A DNA stretch of 64,000 bases from Xiphophorus maculatus (lineage: Eukaryota; Chordata; Actinopteri; Cyprinodontiformes; Poeciliidae). The DNA lies in the NCBI RefSeq assembly GCF_002775205.1, contig NC_036455.1:1216501-1280500 (forward strand), in the 5' to 3' direction. The stretch's first letter is position 1, and the number at the start of each line of letters is the position of its first letter. This document shows positions 1 through 10,938 of this stretch, one piece after another. Made by a program: the position numbers and the translations under genes. The notes beneath the pieces are model-generated. The model searched no databases. It saw only the letters and a list, made by a program, of their open reading frames with translations, and was not told where the DNA came from.

Positions 1-1
1 T

Positions 2-3000
2 GAGTCACTGGAGCGCTACAGGAAGGCCTACGTTGATTACAAGACGGTGCTGCAGATCGACACCGGAGTGCAGGCGGCTCATGACAGCGTCCACAGGTTG
101 GATCAGCACAGACACAGAAACATTTCCGAGTCGGTCAGGTTTTAGAGTCTTGACCGACTCGGAAAGGAATGAATGTATTTTTCAATGTTGTGTCTTTCAT
201 GAGTTTTATTCAGTGGACTAAAGAAAATCTAGTCAACTTTTGATGTGATGTGTGGGCATTGCATTGGAGTGGAGTCTGTTTACATCTCTGATCTGATACT
301 GAGGTGACATACCACAACTTCAGTGGCAGGTTATGATGACAATACTATCTACTGTTACTAACTTTAACTTTGCAGATGTGAGATAATTATTTGCTTTCAA
401 TTTCCTGCAGCTAGCTTTGCATTCTGGGTAGTAGGGCTGTATTTCTACTATATTTCAAAGTTGTTAACTTCTTTATGCAAAACTGATGCTCCTCCTTTAA
501 TATGACGTCCAAGCTTACCTTAAAAACTGTTTATTGTTTTATTGGGATACTGAGTGAAAAACTGTAATTTTTTCCACTTTGGAAAACAAAGTCCTCCGAG
601 TTAGATCCACTATTGACACTATTTCGAAATTAATGTCATAAAGTTCTGTTGATTTTGTTGCACTGTTTGAGAACAGTTCATTCCACATTGACTGATTTAT
701 AGTAAATCTTTACAAGGTGTTAACCGCTCTGAACCTCTTCATGAAGTCCAACGTAGCAGTTCTACGTGTCTCAGATGAGAAATAGCCACCATTTAGTTTC
801 ATTCAGACAATTTTTGCACAGAGATCAAACGTCGTCGTCTCCTCCTTCCACTAAGCTACACCTTTTATCACTGCTGAGCGAACAAACCCCGCAGTGGTTC
901 CAGTGTTTGCCTGCTAAGGGAAAACACTTATGTCGCGTTGCCCTGCTTGTTATCTGCCAGGATCACAAAGGTGCTGATCGAGCAAGACGGGCCTGGATGG
1001 AGAGAAAAGCTTCCTGAGATTCCTGTCGTCCCGCTGGCCGTCCAGCAGCAGCACAGAGAGAAACCAGTCAGCGTCGAGGCGGCGCAGGCGCGAGCCGCCA
1101 GGGCCGCGCAGGAGGAAGGTTGGCTACATCACTTTATCCCTAACTTACAGCTGACATTGTGTAAATATGACCAGCACTTAACTGAACTCTGTTAAATTCA
1201 CCCAGAGAAAGATAGGATAAGAAAGTAGTGGTGAAGTAGGTTGAAAATGACATTAGAATGTGATATTAGACAGCAGAATTCACAAAGAACGAGTGTGTAA
1301 ATGCAGAGTAGGATTGCAGGTGCTCCAGCTGACAGTGTGTGTGTTTAGAGTCGTATCAATAATGCAGAGAGAAGCCGATCCGCGCAGACTGTAGTGCTGC
1401 TGTAATGGAACAATCCAGGTCGGGTTTCCTCCGGGTTCAGACTCTTCAAACAGCCCAGACGGCTCCACTCAGAGGCTGCATGAAAACGCATTTCAATACA
1501 TCATGTGTGTCTGTAGCAGAACTTCTACAAACATGGAAATAACTTGCTTTTTTGTGCTGATTAAGAAAATAAAACTAAATCCTAACTGGAGAAAGGAAGT
1601 CCCTGAGCGACATAGACAGATGATTTCATGATCAGTTAATGAGTTTCCTTCGCAGAACAGCTGCTTCTCTTCCTGGGGAATCACTTTACTTTTCAGGCTT
1701 CAACAAAGTCTTGAATTGCCCTTCAGTACAAAGATATTTTGCTCCTACGGAGCCAGACTTTCTTGTAAAGTTTTAAAATGTCTAGACTGGTGTTTCTCAA
1801 AATCTTCTGTGAACGTTTTAAAAGATTTTGATGCATCTCTCAGGCTCTATATCTGGTCTTTGCTGGACTTCTTTTCTTTTGTACTCAACACACAACTTTC
1901 AGATATTATTTATCTACTGTAAATATGTTTTTTAGACCACACACTTTTGTCCTGTAGTTGTTTACTTTTCTCATTATAAGCAAAAACGTCACAACATGCT
2001 GTCATTTCTTGGTACAAGGTTATGAGGCAAATTAGTAAGCCTATAGAACATGTTAAAATATTGGTACAATATCTATTTTGAATACACAAATATAGAAAAC
2101 TATAAAAACCAGTAAAGTACAACTTACTATATTGGAGAAACATTTTATTAGCGACTTACAAAACCTACTTCTGTAGCACTGGTACAGAAGTATGTATTAA
2201 AGGCTCCGATTAGTTTTTTTTTTTTTTTTTACAAATGACACATTTTCACCTTTCAAATGTTCAAAACGGACAGTAAAAACATTCTGTGGAAATGTTTGCA
2301 AAAAAAATGTATGAAATTTTTTTTTCGTTTTTTCAAGAGTTGGAGTTGCCTTGATGGTTGAATATAATCTTTCACCAAGGGTGACGAGTCGTGTTGTTCT
2401 TCGCAGAAACTAACGTGGAATTATGTTTGATAAACTTTGCAAATATATTTTAATCCCCCCCCCTGAGGCTGTGGATGTTTTAGTGGCTGCTTTGAGGCAT
2501 TTTCATTAGTTAGTCATTAGTTGCAGAGGCTTTCTCAGCACAGCAGACCGCTAGCTCAGGAGGAATCGACTCATCTGCTCCGCTTCATTTATCGGTAAGC
2601 CCTGAAAAAATCTCGACAGGCTTCTTAAGTGAAATCCATTAAACGCAGTCGTCCCCCGAAGCGTCTTTTAGTTGAAAAACCGACCCTTCATGAAACGTAG
2701 CTCTGTATTATCAGTAATAGGAGTATTGATTTTTATTTGCTTTGTTTATGTTGGGAGGTTTTGATGAATTTTCAGTTTTTCTCTCTGCAGCCAGAAGAAA
2801 AGAGGCTCGCTTTACTTTACTCAAACACGAAGGCAACAGTCTGGTGAAGAAGGGCCTCTTCCAGGAGGCTCTGGAGAAGTACACTGAGTGTCTCTCGGTG
2901 AAACCTGATGAATGTGCTGTTTACACAAACAGGTTAGTCCAAAACAACAGAAACAGTCATGTTTCGCGTCATAAAGTGTGTGTTTTAGTGACGCAGGTAC

Positions 3001-4107
3001 GGCTTGATTTGCTGAGGACACAAATTTGGTCACAGACCCAACATGAGCACGAACAGCATTATCATTTTAGACTTTTATTGATTTATTTGAACAGTTATTT
3101 CTTCCAGGGTGCTTTGGCATAAAACGTAAATTCATTTACTGTATATTTTCTATAATCGGGGCAAAATGAACATTTTCATCCACAGAGCTGCCGTTTTTGC
3201 AGATTATATTTTTTTTATTCAGGCCCCATTCCAGAAGCCTGATTTATTTTTGTGCTTTAACCATTTTGCTGTTAAATAAAGATGAGGTTTAAGTTGAAAG
3301 GTTTGTAACTGATTTTGGACAAAGCAACACAGCGTCAAGCTTCTGGGATGACCTCATCTGTTTAATACAAAAAGAACCATTCAGAAACAGGAAAAGTCCA
3401 AAGTTAAGTTAATATTCATGCCCAGGATGAGTTTATGTAAACATCTGATATAACTCTATCAATATAGCTTTGATTTAATATATAGAAATGCTACAACAAA
3501 GGCTTTTTTAGGACATTAAATGTTCTCCAGTGAACAGATGGAGCTAATTTTTTTTAAGATTCTCCCCTTCAGGAACTTTATTGTAAGACAAACAGTAGAG
3601 GGCACCATATTTGTACAAGACAAGATCAGATACACATCAAGTGTGACAGTACTCGCATCATAAACCCACAACCCTTTAGAAGAATTTAGCAATAGTTACA
3701 TCTAATCTTAAAAAAACAAACAAAACAAAAACCTATGATTATTTAATATTCTCCTCTCTTACTAGAGCCATTTGTTTCCTGAAGCTGAATCGGTACGAAA
3801 AGGCCAAACAGGACTGCGACTCGGCGCTGCAGCTGGATCCAGCCAATAAGAAAGCCTTCTACAGACGGGCCCTGGCCTTGAAGGGACTACAGGTGACCAG
3901 CACGCTACTACCGCTGTTTTACTTGAGTTGTACTTGTGTTTTCCTGACGCTGTCTGTGTGAAAACCTGCCAGGATTACCTGTCGGCCAGCCGCGACCTGC
4001 AGGAGGTCCTCCAGCTGGACCCCAAAGTCCACGAGGCCGAGCAGGAGCTGGAGGAGGTGACGAGCCTGCTGAGGCAAAGCTTGATAAACAGAGCTGATCA
4101 CACATGA
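2..4107 (+). CDS. spag1: spag1, 3' portion: TPR co-chaperone (5' end outside window)
   Basis: Five exons keep frame: 2-96 (cut by the window edge), 961-1118, 2791-2932, 3766-3892 and 3973-4107 (stop TGA 4105-4107), giving 218 residues. The first encodes the end of a TPR block (AYVDYKTVLQID, then HDSVHR). The second encodes a linker with DGPGWREKLPEIPVVP, a SPAG1 hallmark that is weaker in TOMM34. The last three encode a three-repeat TPR domain (EGNSLVKKGLFQEALEKYTE; AKQDCDSALQLDP; FYRRALALKGL). SPAG1 family proteins are cytoplasmic HSP70/HSP90 co-chaperones needed to preassemble axonemal dynein arms. SPAG1 is preferred over TOMM34 because of the linker and the rnf19a neighbour, as in human. 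Oddity: the frame stops about 20 residues after the last TPR helix, whereas long SPAG1 proteins continue to an RPAP3_C domain. Either this is a short isoform or paralog, or the last exon has an unused donor (GAG|GTGACG near 4055). The donor after 96 (GTTGGA) is weak. Confidence 0.85.
97..960 (+). other. spag1 intron, no other feature
   Basis: AT-rich intron between the first two spag1 exons seen here. It opens with GTTGGA and closes with a TATCTGCCAG acceptor. No coding, RNA or repeat structure was recognised. Confidence 0.7.
1119..2790 (+). other. spag1 intron with homopolymer runs
   Basis: Intron bounded by GTTGGC and a good acceptor (TTTCTCTCTGCAG). It holds a T run at about 2213-2231 and a second T-rich stretch near 2317-2326. 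No gene or recognisable transposon was seen. Confidence 0.6.
2933..3765 (+). other. spag1 intron, no other feature
   Basis: Intron between the exon ending YTNR and the exon starting with the Ala of AICFLKL. The acceptor CTCTCTTACTAG is strong. Nothing else was recognised. Confidence 0.6.
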
Positions 4108-4436
4108 GGTGGAAGAGCAGAATGAATCTTAACGGCACTAACACAGCACCACATATTCAGAGAAGGCTGTGTGTAATGGATAGAAATATTGCACATTATA
4201 CAACAAGCAAAACAAACAACAACAACAACAACAAAAAATCTTAAGATTTGATGAATTCCTGCAGGCGTGGCGATGCTTCATTGTTCACAGGGGGAGACAG
4301 AGGCATGTTAAAGGTTGGGTTCTTCCCCTAGATTTCTCTGTTTTCTGTATTTTCATGAGCAAGTAGAGGATGAACTGGTTCTCAACTCAACATTTCATTA
4401 AAATAAGCGGTAGATTTATGTTCTCGTTGCTAAAGT

Positions 4437-4442
4437 AATAAA
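4437..4442 (+). terminator. candidate spag1 polyadenylation signal
   Basis: AATAAA lies about 330 bases after the spag1 stop codon and is the first good signal downstream. This would give a short 3' UTR. Position only; no transcript evidence is available. Confidence 0.4.
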
Positions 4443-4569
4443 AGAAAGATTCACTGTTCAGTACAGATAAACTTTTACCACAGACAAGTTCTTACTATCA
4501 TTAAGATCATGTTTATTTCCCAAAATTACTTCTATTTGCTGAATGCCAGAATAACCAAAGATACGTTTT

Positions 4570-5530
4570 TTTTAACTTGAGTTTACATAAATTTCCTTGT
4601 ATTTGCTAAAATGACCTCGTACTGTAGTTGGGTATCCCTTTACAAGCTTCTCTCAATGGTGTTGGGACATTTTGGCCCAATCCTCCTGACAGAACCGGTG
4701 TAACCGGAGTCAGGTTTGTAGGCCATCTTGTCCCTTTCTTACTCAGATTTTCAGCTCTATTCACAAAGTTTGTATGAGTCTGATGCCAGAGCTTTGTTGT
4801 GGTTCCTTCACAATGTTGACTTTGTTGTCCTTGAGCCACATTGTAACCAATTTCACTGCATGATTCGGGTCACTGCCTGTTGCAAAGCTACCTAAAGTTT
4901 TAACTTTTCAAGTAGATGTTTTGAGATGTTGCTTTAATGTTTCAACCTAATTTGTGACGTGCAAAGCAGCCTCATAAATAAATCAATACTGCTACCCCAA
5001 ACTTAACATTTGGGATGGTTTTCTCATGCTCTTTTCCAAAATATAATCTGGTTTCTATGTCTTGGTTTTGGAGAAATGGCTTCTTGTTTCATTTCGAATC
5101 AGTAAAGTTGTAATTTCACTGCGGATGCCAACAACTTACAAGATATTTTGGTTTTGTTCTGGGGTCAATTTATTCATCTCTGTGACACAGAACTCGTCTT
5201 CTTCCTGAGCTGCATGATCACTCAATGTTTCTATTGTATTTACACTTGCAATCACTTATAACGTATGACATCTAGAACAAACAGACTCAGAAGATGCCTT
5301 TTTGAAAAGTCCTACTCTGTCATAGAAACTTACATTTATGTTGCTAAAACGGGAACTTAAACCTCCTAGCTCTAATGTGATTTGTATTTCATTATAAAGA
5401 ATTTATTTCCTAGCTCTGGCAACTAAATGCTTCCATTGTGAACTTCTGAGTTTGAAGAAAGTATTACAAAACAATCTAAAGGTTTCTCATCTTCTGGCAT
5501 TTAGTGAGTAAAAATAATTTTAATATGCCA
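4570..5530 (-). pseudogene. decayed Tc1-like transposase copy
   Basis: The plus strand carries, in order, eroded stretches that resemble the complement of fish Tc1-like transposase genes: GTAACCGGAGTCAGGTTTGT, then GACTTTGTTGTCCTTGAGCC, then GAGATGTTGCTTTAATGTTT, then GGGATGGTTTTCTC. The order and spacing match this family, so the old transposase gene ran on the minus strand. No reading frame longer than about 80 codons survives. Recognition is from memory of the family and the ends were not resolved. Confidence 0.6.
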
Positions 5531-8500
5531 AATTCCCTAAAATGTTAAACGTTTGGTCTGATTTAATCACACAGACAAATTCAAGTCAATTACGTACATT
5601 CCAGTTCAATCCCAACTATTAAATACTGCAGTTTATTAGCTCAGTTTATTATTCAAACCAGTAAAGTTTTCTATTAAGCGAAAGTTGAAATACAGCAAAT
5701 GATGCAAAATTGGAGAGTAGGAGGAAAATGTTGCAGTGAGTAAAAATGGTCAGTTTGTCTTCCAGCAGCCTAAAGCTTAAAGCAGCAAAACTACAGATAG
5801 CTCAGGATAACTGCAAGCTTTATCAAACGCTTTAAACCTCGTTTTAAAAGTAGACGCGGCGTCTTCCTCCTACTTTTTAAAACTCCAGGAAACCTGCAAC
5901 CCCCCCCCCCCCCCCTGAAGAGATCTCTGATCTACACAATGTAGCTTGATCATTAGGAGCTTTATATGTGACAAATCCCAGCTAGGAAGTCAGCTTTCGT
6001 TTTGTTCTGGTAGAGAGAGCAGCCATATTTCATTCATCAGCGGTGCAAAAAAAAAAAAAAAAAAAAAATGGAGAATGACAAACGTTTACTCTGGACTGGA
6101 GCACCGTGAACAGCCATCTGCACTCTGCGTTCGGTTCGCCGCAGCTGCTCCAGTCTGCACACACAGGCTTACGTAACAGGAGGCTCCATTTGAAAAGGCT
6201 AAATGTCAAGGTATATGTGAGCTGCCGGCGCTATTAATCCTTCCCATTGTGATGTAATATATTGTAAATAGAGGTACTTTTGACACGGTTCAGCGTTCTG
6301 AAATAAGGAAAGACAGAGTGGATAATAATGTGTGCCTTATTGAGATTTCTACCAAGCTTAGGATGAAATATGCCAAGATTAAAACGTTTAGGCTGGTTTG
6401 TTTTTAAAGATGTTTGCTTCAAAGCTGAGCTGGGAATTAAAAAACATTGGAGGGAAACTAATACATGTGTTTATGTTGGAGCTGCAGATTATTTGTGGCG
6501 CAGCGAAAAGACTGAATATATAAACCACTGCATTTAATTCAGTAAAGATTTTACAGCAGTAACAAAACAATTCTTATTTTTCTTCTTTGTAATATTTGTT
6601 TTACAGGTTAACTTCTTTATTGTGTTGAAGTTTTCTTTTACTAAATAGATGACTTGTGGATTATGCTTTGGCTTGAGGGTCAGTAGACAGGACAATTGTT
6701 TCTTTTAATGTGTAACTTTCCTTTACGCCTCGCTCATGATCAAAATCATTTTAATAAAAAAATGAGACAGGAATTTTTGAAAACATAATAAAACAGTTTA
6801 AATGGAGTTTTAGTTTTTTTTTTTTCCATTGGCATGTTGAAAATTATTTATACCTTCCTCAATAATCAGGGAGGAAAAATCAACCAACTTATCTTTCATG
6901 TTTGCACTGGTATGTAACTTTATCTGTGATTATAAACTTTGACGCAGGAAGGCCTCGTTGTCATCACCCTAATCTTTACCTCCATCGTTCACATTGACAT
7001 CCAGACTCTGAGCCACACCAAAGCGCTAATATTATTTCCATTCAGGAAACAAGGTTGGTAAAAATCTAGCAGTACTTTAAACCAAAATCTGCCAGGAGTA
7101 CGAAGGCTGTAATTTTGGGATTACCTCTAGGACCAGGGCAGTGAAACTGCACTGGTTTACACATTTACTTCATTACTCAAAAATAGTCATCAAATCTCAC
7201 GAGGTTTGGCGACTGTACAGACGCCATGACGTGATGTTATTAGAAAACCCTGTGGTTCTAAGAAGATGAAGTGTCTTCACAACCATATTTACTCATAGTG
7301 GGATGACGACAGACGTATACAAAAGGCAAACATATCAGTATATATATATATATAAATTAACTTTAATACCGTTCTGGTAACCTTTTTACCCAGTTAGTCA
7401 CTTTTAGATACTTTTTAAATCATTTAATAAGACCAGTGACATGAAATTTTCCTAAATTTAATGATCCAAGTTACAAATGGCCACCTTTACTCTTTAAGAG
7501 TCATTTGAACACTGCACACATGCAGACCGCAGCCCAAACTAGTTTCCATTGTCAACTATTCAAACAATGTTTTTGGATACACTTTAACAAATCTCACTGC
7601 TTTTAAAGGAAATATCATTTTTGTTTATGAAAATACAAATTTCAACACCAATTGAGCCAAACTATGGAATTTTCTCGCATTTCAGTGTAGAAGTACATTA
7701 TCGCAACAAAAGATAGTTTGAATAATCTACAAAAATCTTTTGACTTTTTCTATAGAAAATGTGGCATTTTGTTGAAAATGCTATAAAAACTGTTCTGATT
7801 AGTATTGAAGCATCTAAAAAATTCAAACTCTGAAAGCAAGTAAGATCTTTTTAGAATATTCTCATTTCTTACTTTAAACAGGAGGGTTTTCAAATCGTGT
7901 CACTACAAGAATACATGTAGCTCCATACAACACGATGTGCCACATCTTTTATTTCATTAGGTTGTTTTTTTTTCTTTGATTTAAAAATAATCCCTTCCAA
8001 TTTAAATGAATAAACTCAGCTCTTTCTGGAATGTTTTTTTTTTTGTTATTTATTGTCATGGAATGTAAAAGCATGTACTGTATGTAAATAACTGAATACA
8101 AATGTAAATAAACAACAGTGTGAATGCTGTTTCTGGTATAATTTTGCTTTTACAACTTTTAAGGAACACATGCCTTCGTCAAAGAGTAAAAAGAAATTAT
8201 TTCCACAAAGGGAAACTATATTGAGCATAAATAAGAAATGAAAAATGGTTAAATATGGATCACTGGAAAACCTGAAAAACAAAAACTAAGCTTCCAAAAT
8301 GCAAAAATGTTTCCTCAATAAAATGCTTGATCGAGATTTTTTTTTTATTGAAGGATATGCATAAACATGCACATTCAGATGCAAGGAGTCAAAATATAGA
8401 AGTTTCCAAATAGCCTCTTTTCAACAAAGTTAGACAACAAATTAATGACACCAGAACTCAAACAGGAAGAGGAATTAAAAAGGAAAATAAACTCAGAGGT

Positions 8501-9897
8501 CCATCTAAACTAAAGAAATTCCTAATCCAACTTTTTAAAGCAGCTCATAAAACAGCTAGAAGAGGCCATGCTGCAAAACTCAAGATGTAGTTTTAGTGTC
8601 ACTTTGGAAAAAAAAAAGCATTTTAGTGCAAATATGGTGATTATTCTTTTACATAAACTTTGGTGGCTTTAGGGGAACATTTTAAAACCTCAAACCAATC
8701 AAATAAATTGGTGTAATCAGAGTTAATACGGACAAAACATTTGGTCTTTGGTCGGCCAAAACAGCTTGTGTGAGGTTTATTCTTAAGCTTATATCCATTT
8801 TTATAATATGCAAAAAAAAATCATCCAACAATATTTGTATAATTCTCACATGAAGACAGGATGAAATAAAATAAAAACACTATACACACAGGAAATCTTC
8901 CCAAGGCACTGTAGGGTGCTGACAAATATAAAATTACTTGCATCAGTCATTTCTGAAAAAGAAAATTAAAAACATAAGAAAAAAAAAAATAGCTTGCTGG
9001 TAAAGTACAAAGTTCAGATTCAGAAAGTTTCATTTGGATTTAACAAACAAAAAGATTAACAATTTATCACCAATACTGTACAGTCACTGGAGAATATTGA
9101 ATATTAGGATAAATGTGCTTGGATACAGACGCAAGTTCTCAATGTGTTCGAATAAAGTTCCGGCGTTTCCACAGGGGAAACTTCAGCTCAAATGGTATAG
9201 TTGTCTAAAAAGCTTATTTCATTATTGCAAACACAGTTTGATTGAATCTAAATCGTTTTATTACAAGCCCTGTAATTTGTAAGAAATGCTACACATTTAA
9301 AAATAGGGCTCTGTTCTGTGTAGAATATATGATTTAAGTAAATGCATTAAATTAAATTGTTTATGCTTCAACTGTACGTTGAACATGTAGTGAAATCTAA
9401 TAAATCAGCAGAGACACAGCTGTCCTGTTCCCCAGTGCAGACAGAAAATCACGAAGGGAAAAAGCATGAAGGTGGCTGGCTTCAATCCAGAATATCTAAA
9501 CATAAAAATCTGTGTTCATGACAAAAATCATTCGATTATACCAACAAATTCGGATCAAAAACCAATTTTTCCCAAAGCTTAACATAAACATAAGCAAATA
9601 TGTAAAACAGAAACGTGAGTCGCATCTTAAACAAAAGTAAATATATAACTTTTCTAATGTCTGATGATTCTGGAAAATATAGGAAGCTTCTGTGTCATCT
9701 GGTCCCACCGTTAAACTCGAGAGTCTCTTTAACAATCCTGAGGGAATCCAAGAGTAAACTGGAGACACCGGACCATTCTTTGATTACCAAAAACAAGCAA
9801 ATGAAAAAAAAATTCATTCCTGGAAACTAGATATTAAAACATTTAGGTTTCATGATAGCAGCTTAGATTACTTACTCCAACCAGCATCAGGAAAACT
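5531..9897. other. intergenic DNA between spag1 and rnf19a; downstream part may be rnf19a 3' UTR
   Basis: The genes converge here. The tract holds a C run (5900-5915), an A run (about 6047-6068) and a short TA repeat (about 7339-7353). The rnf19a 3' UTR, read leftwards from 10938, probably occupies part of the right side, but its cleavage site cannot be picked among several TTTATT copies. The short frames here show no family resemblance and are judged random. Confidence 0.5.
5900..5915. repeat. poly-C run
   Basis: Sixteen consecutive C on the plus strand in an otherwise AT-rich gap. Such runs are prone to length error in sequencing. Confidence 0.8.
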
Positions 9898-10604
9898 AGG
9901 GATGTCCCAATCAAGGCTTTTTCAAATGATTAAAATCAATTCCTGATATCTGTAGTTGGTCAGGGATTATGTCCATTTCCAAGGTCATTTTATTTTTATT
10001 CCTACATTCCATGCACTAGATTTTGATTATTTAACACCAACAGTGTAAATGTTTTTTTTACCCTTTACTTTCCCGTTTCTCATATTTTCCACTCTGTGCT
10101 CAACAGGCCGATTTGTGGACAAAAAGTGGCTCAGAAAGCAGCTGAAACACTAAACTAAACTCACTAAATGTTACAGCGTTAAAAGCAAATGGCTACATTT
10201 TTCATGAACCTTTTCAGTACGTTTGTTTGCAAATGACTGAACTGGAAACTTATTTAAATGTTATTAGCGGAACAATCTCCAATTAGAAATATTATAGCAA
10301 AGTAAATAAACCAAAACATCATCAGTCTGACCAAGGAGATGAAAAATGCAGCTTTGTGCTAAAATAACAACACAAAGTTGTTTTGAACTTTTAAAAACAG
10401 GATACAGCAAAATCCTGGATGTTAAAAAGGGGGACAATCACCACCTTGATATAAACAATAGTGTGTTTTCTTACTGCACCTGAAAGCTCTGGTATTCTCA
10501 GGAATGCAAATGGCATCAAGTTTGACGATTTTTCATCAACAAATGCCTGTTAGTAAAGGACTGATTAGGATTTAGGGCAACAGAATCCTGATCGGGACAT
10601 CCCT
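9898..10604. mobile_element. non-autonomous DNA transposon with AGGGATGTCCC ends
   Basis: The left end AGGGATGTCCCAATCA is answered at the right by TGATCGGGACATCCCT, an inverted pair with one mismatch about 0.7 kb apart. This type of end is common in fish hAT-like elements. No transposase frame is present and no clean 8-bp target duplication was found. It lies just downstream of the rnf19a stop, probably inside its 3' UTR. Confidence 0.55.
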
Positions 10605-10938
10605 TCACACTGGTTTTAGGAAATCATTCTGATATGAAGGAACTGTCCTTTCTGTGCCGATCACAGATCTGCAGAATCTCCCGAAGCTCAGAGCCTGCTT
10701 CAAACATGTTCATGTACATTCAAACCTACTTGCAAACAAGCACACTGCTCTTAAAACTGGCTGAAACTTAACAAAACCAGAGGTCCAGGCCATCTTCTAC
10801 ACATCCAGCCTCCTTCCATTTCACCTTCTGTTACTACACAGCTTCACTTTGCATCCATAACTCTGATTTCTCCAAAATTTGATGATAAAGCTGACAGAGT
10901 TTGCAGCGGTCGCACAGTATGAGGAGGGAGAAGTGTCT

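Noticed and set aside
2-4107. TOMM34 as identity of the TPR gene
   Set aside because: The tail of the first TPR block and the DGPGWREKLP linker fit SPAG1 better, and rnf19a is the neighbour of SPAG1, not of TOMM34, in human.
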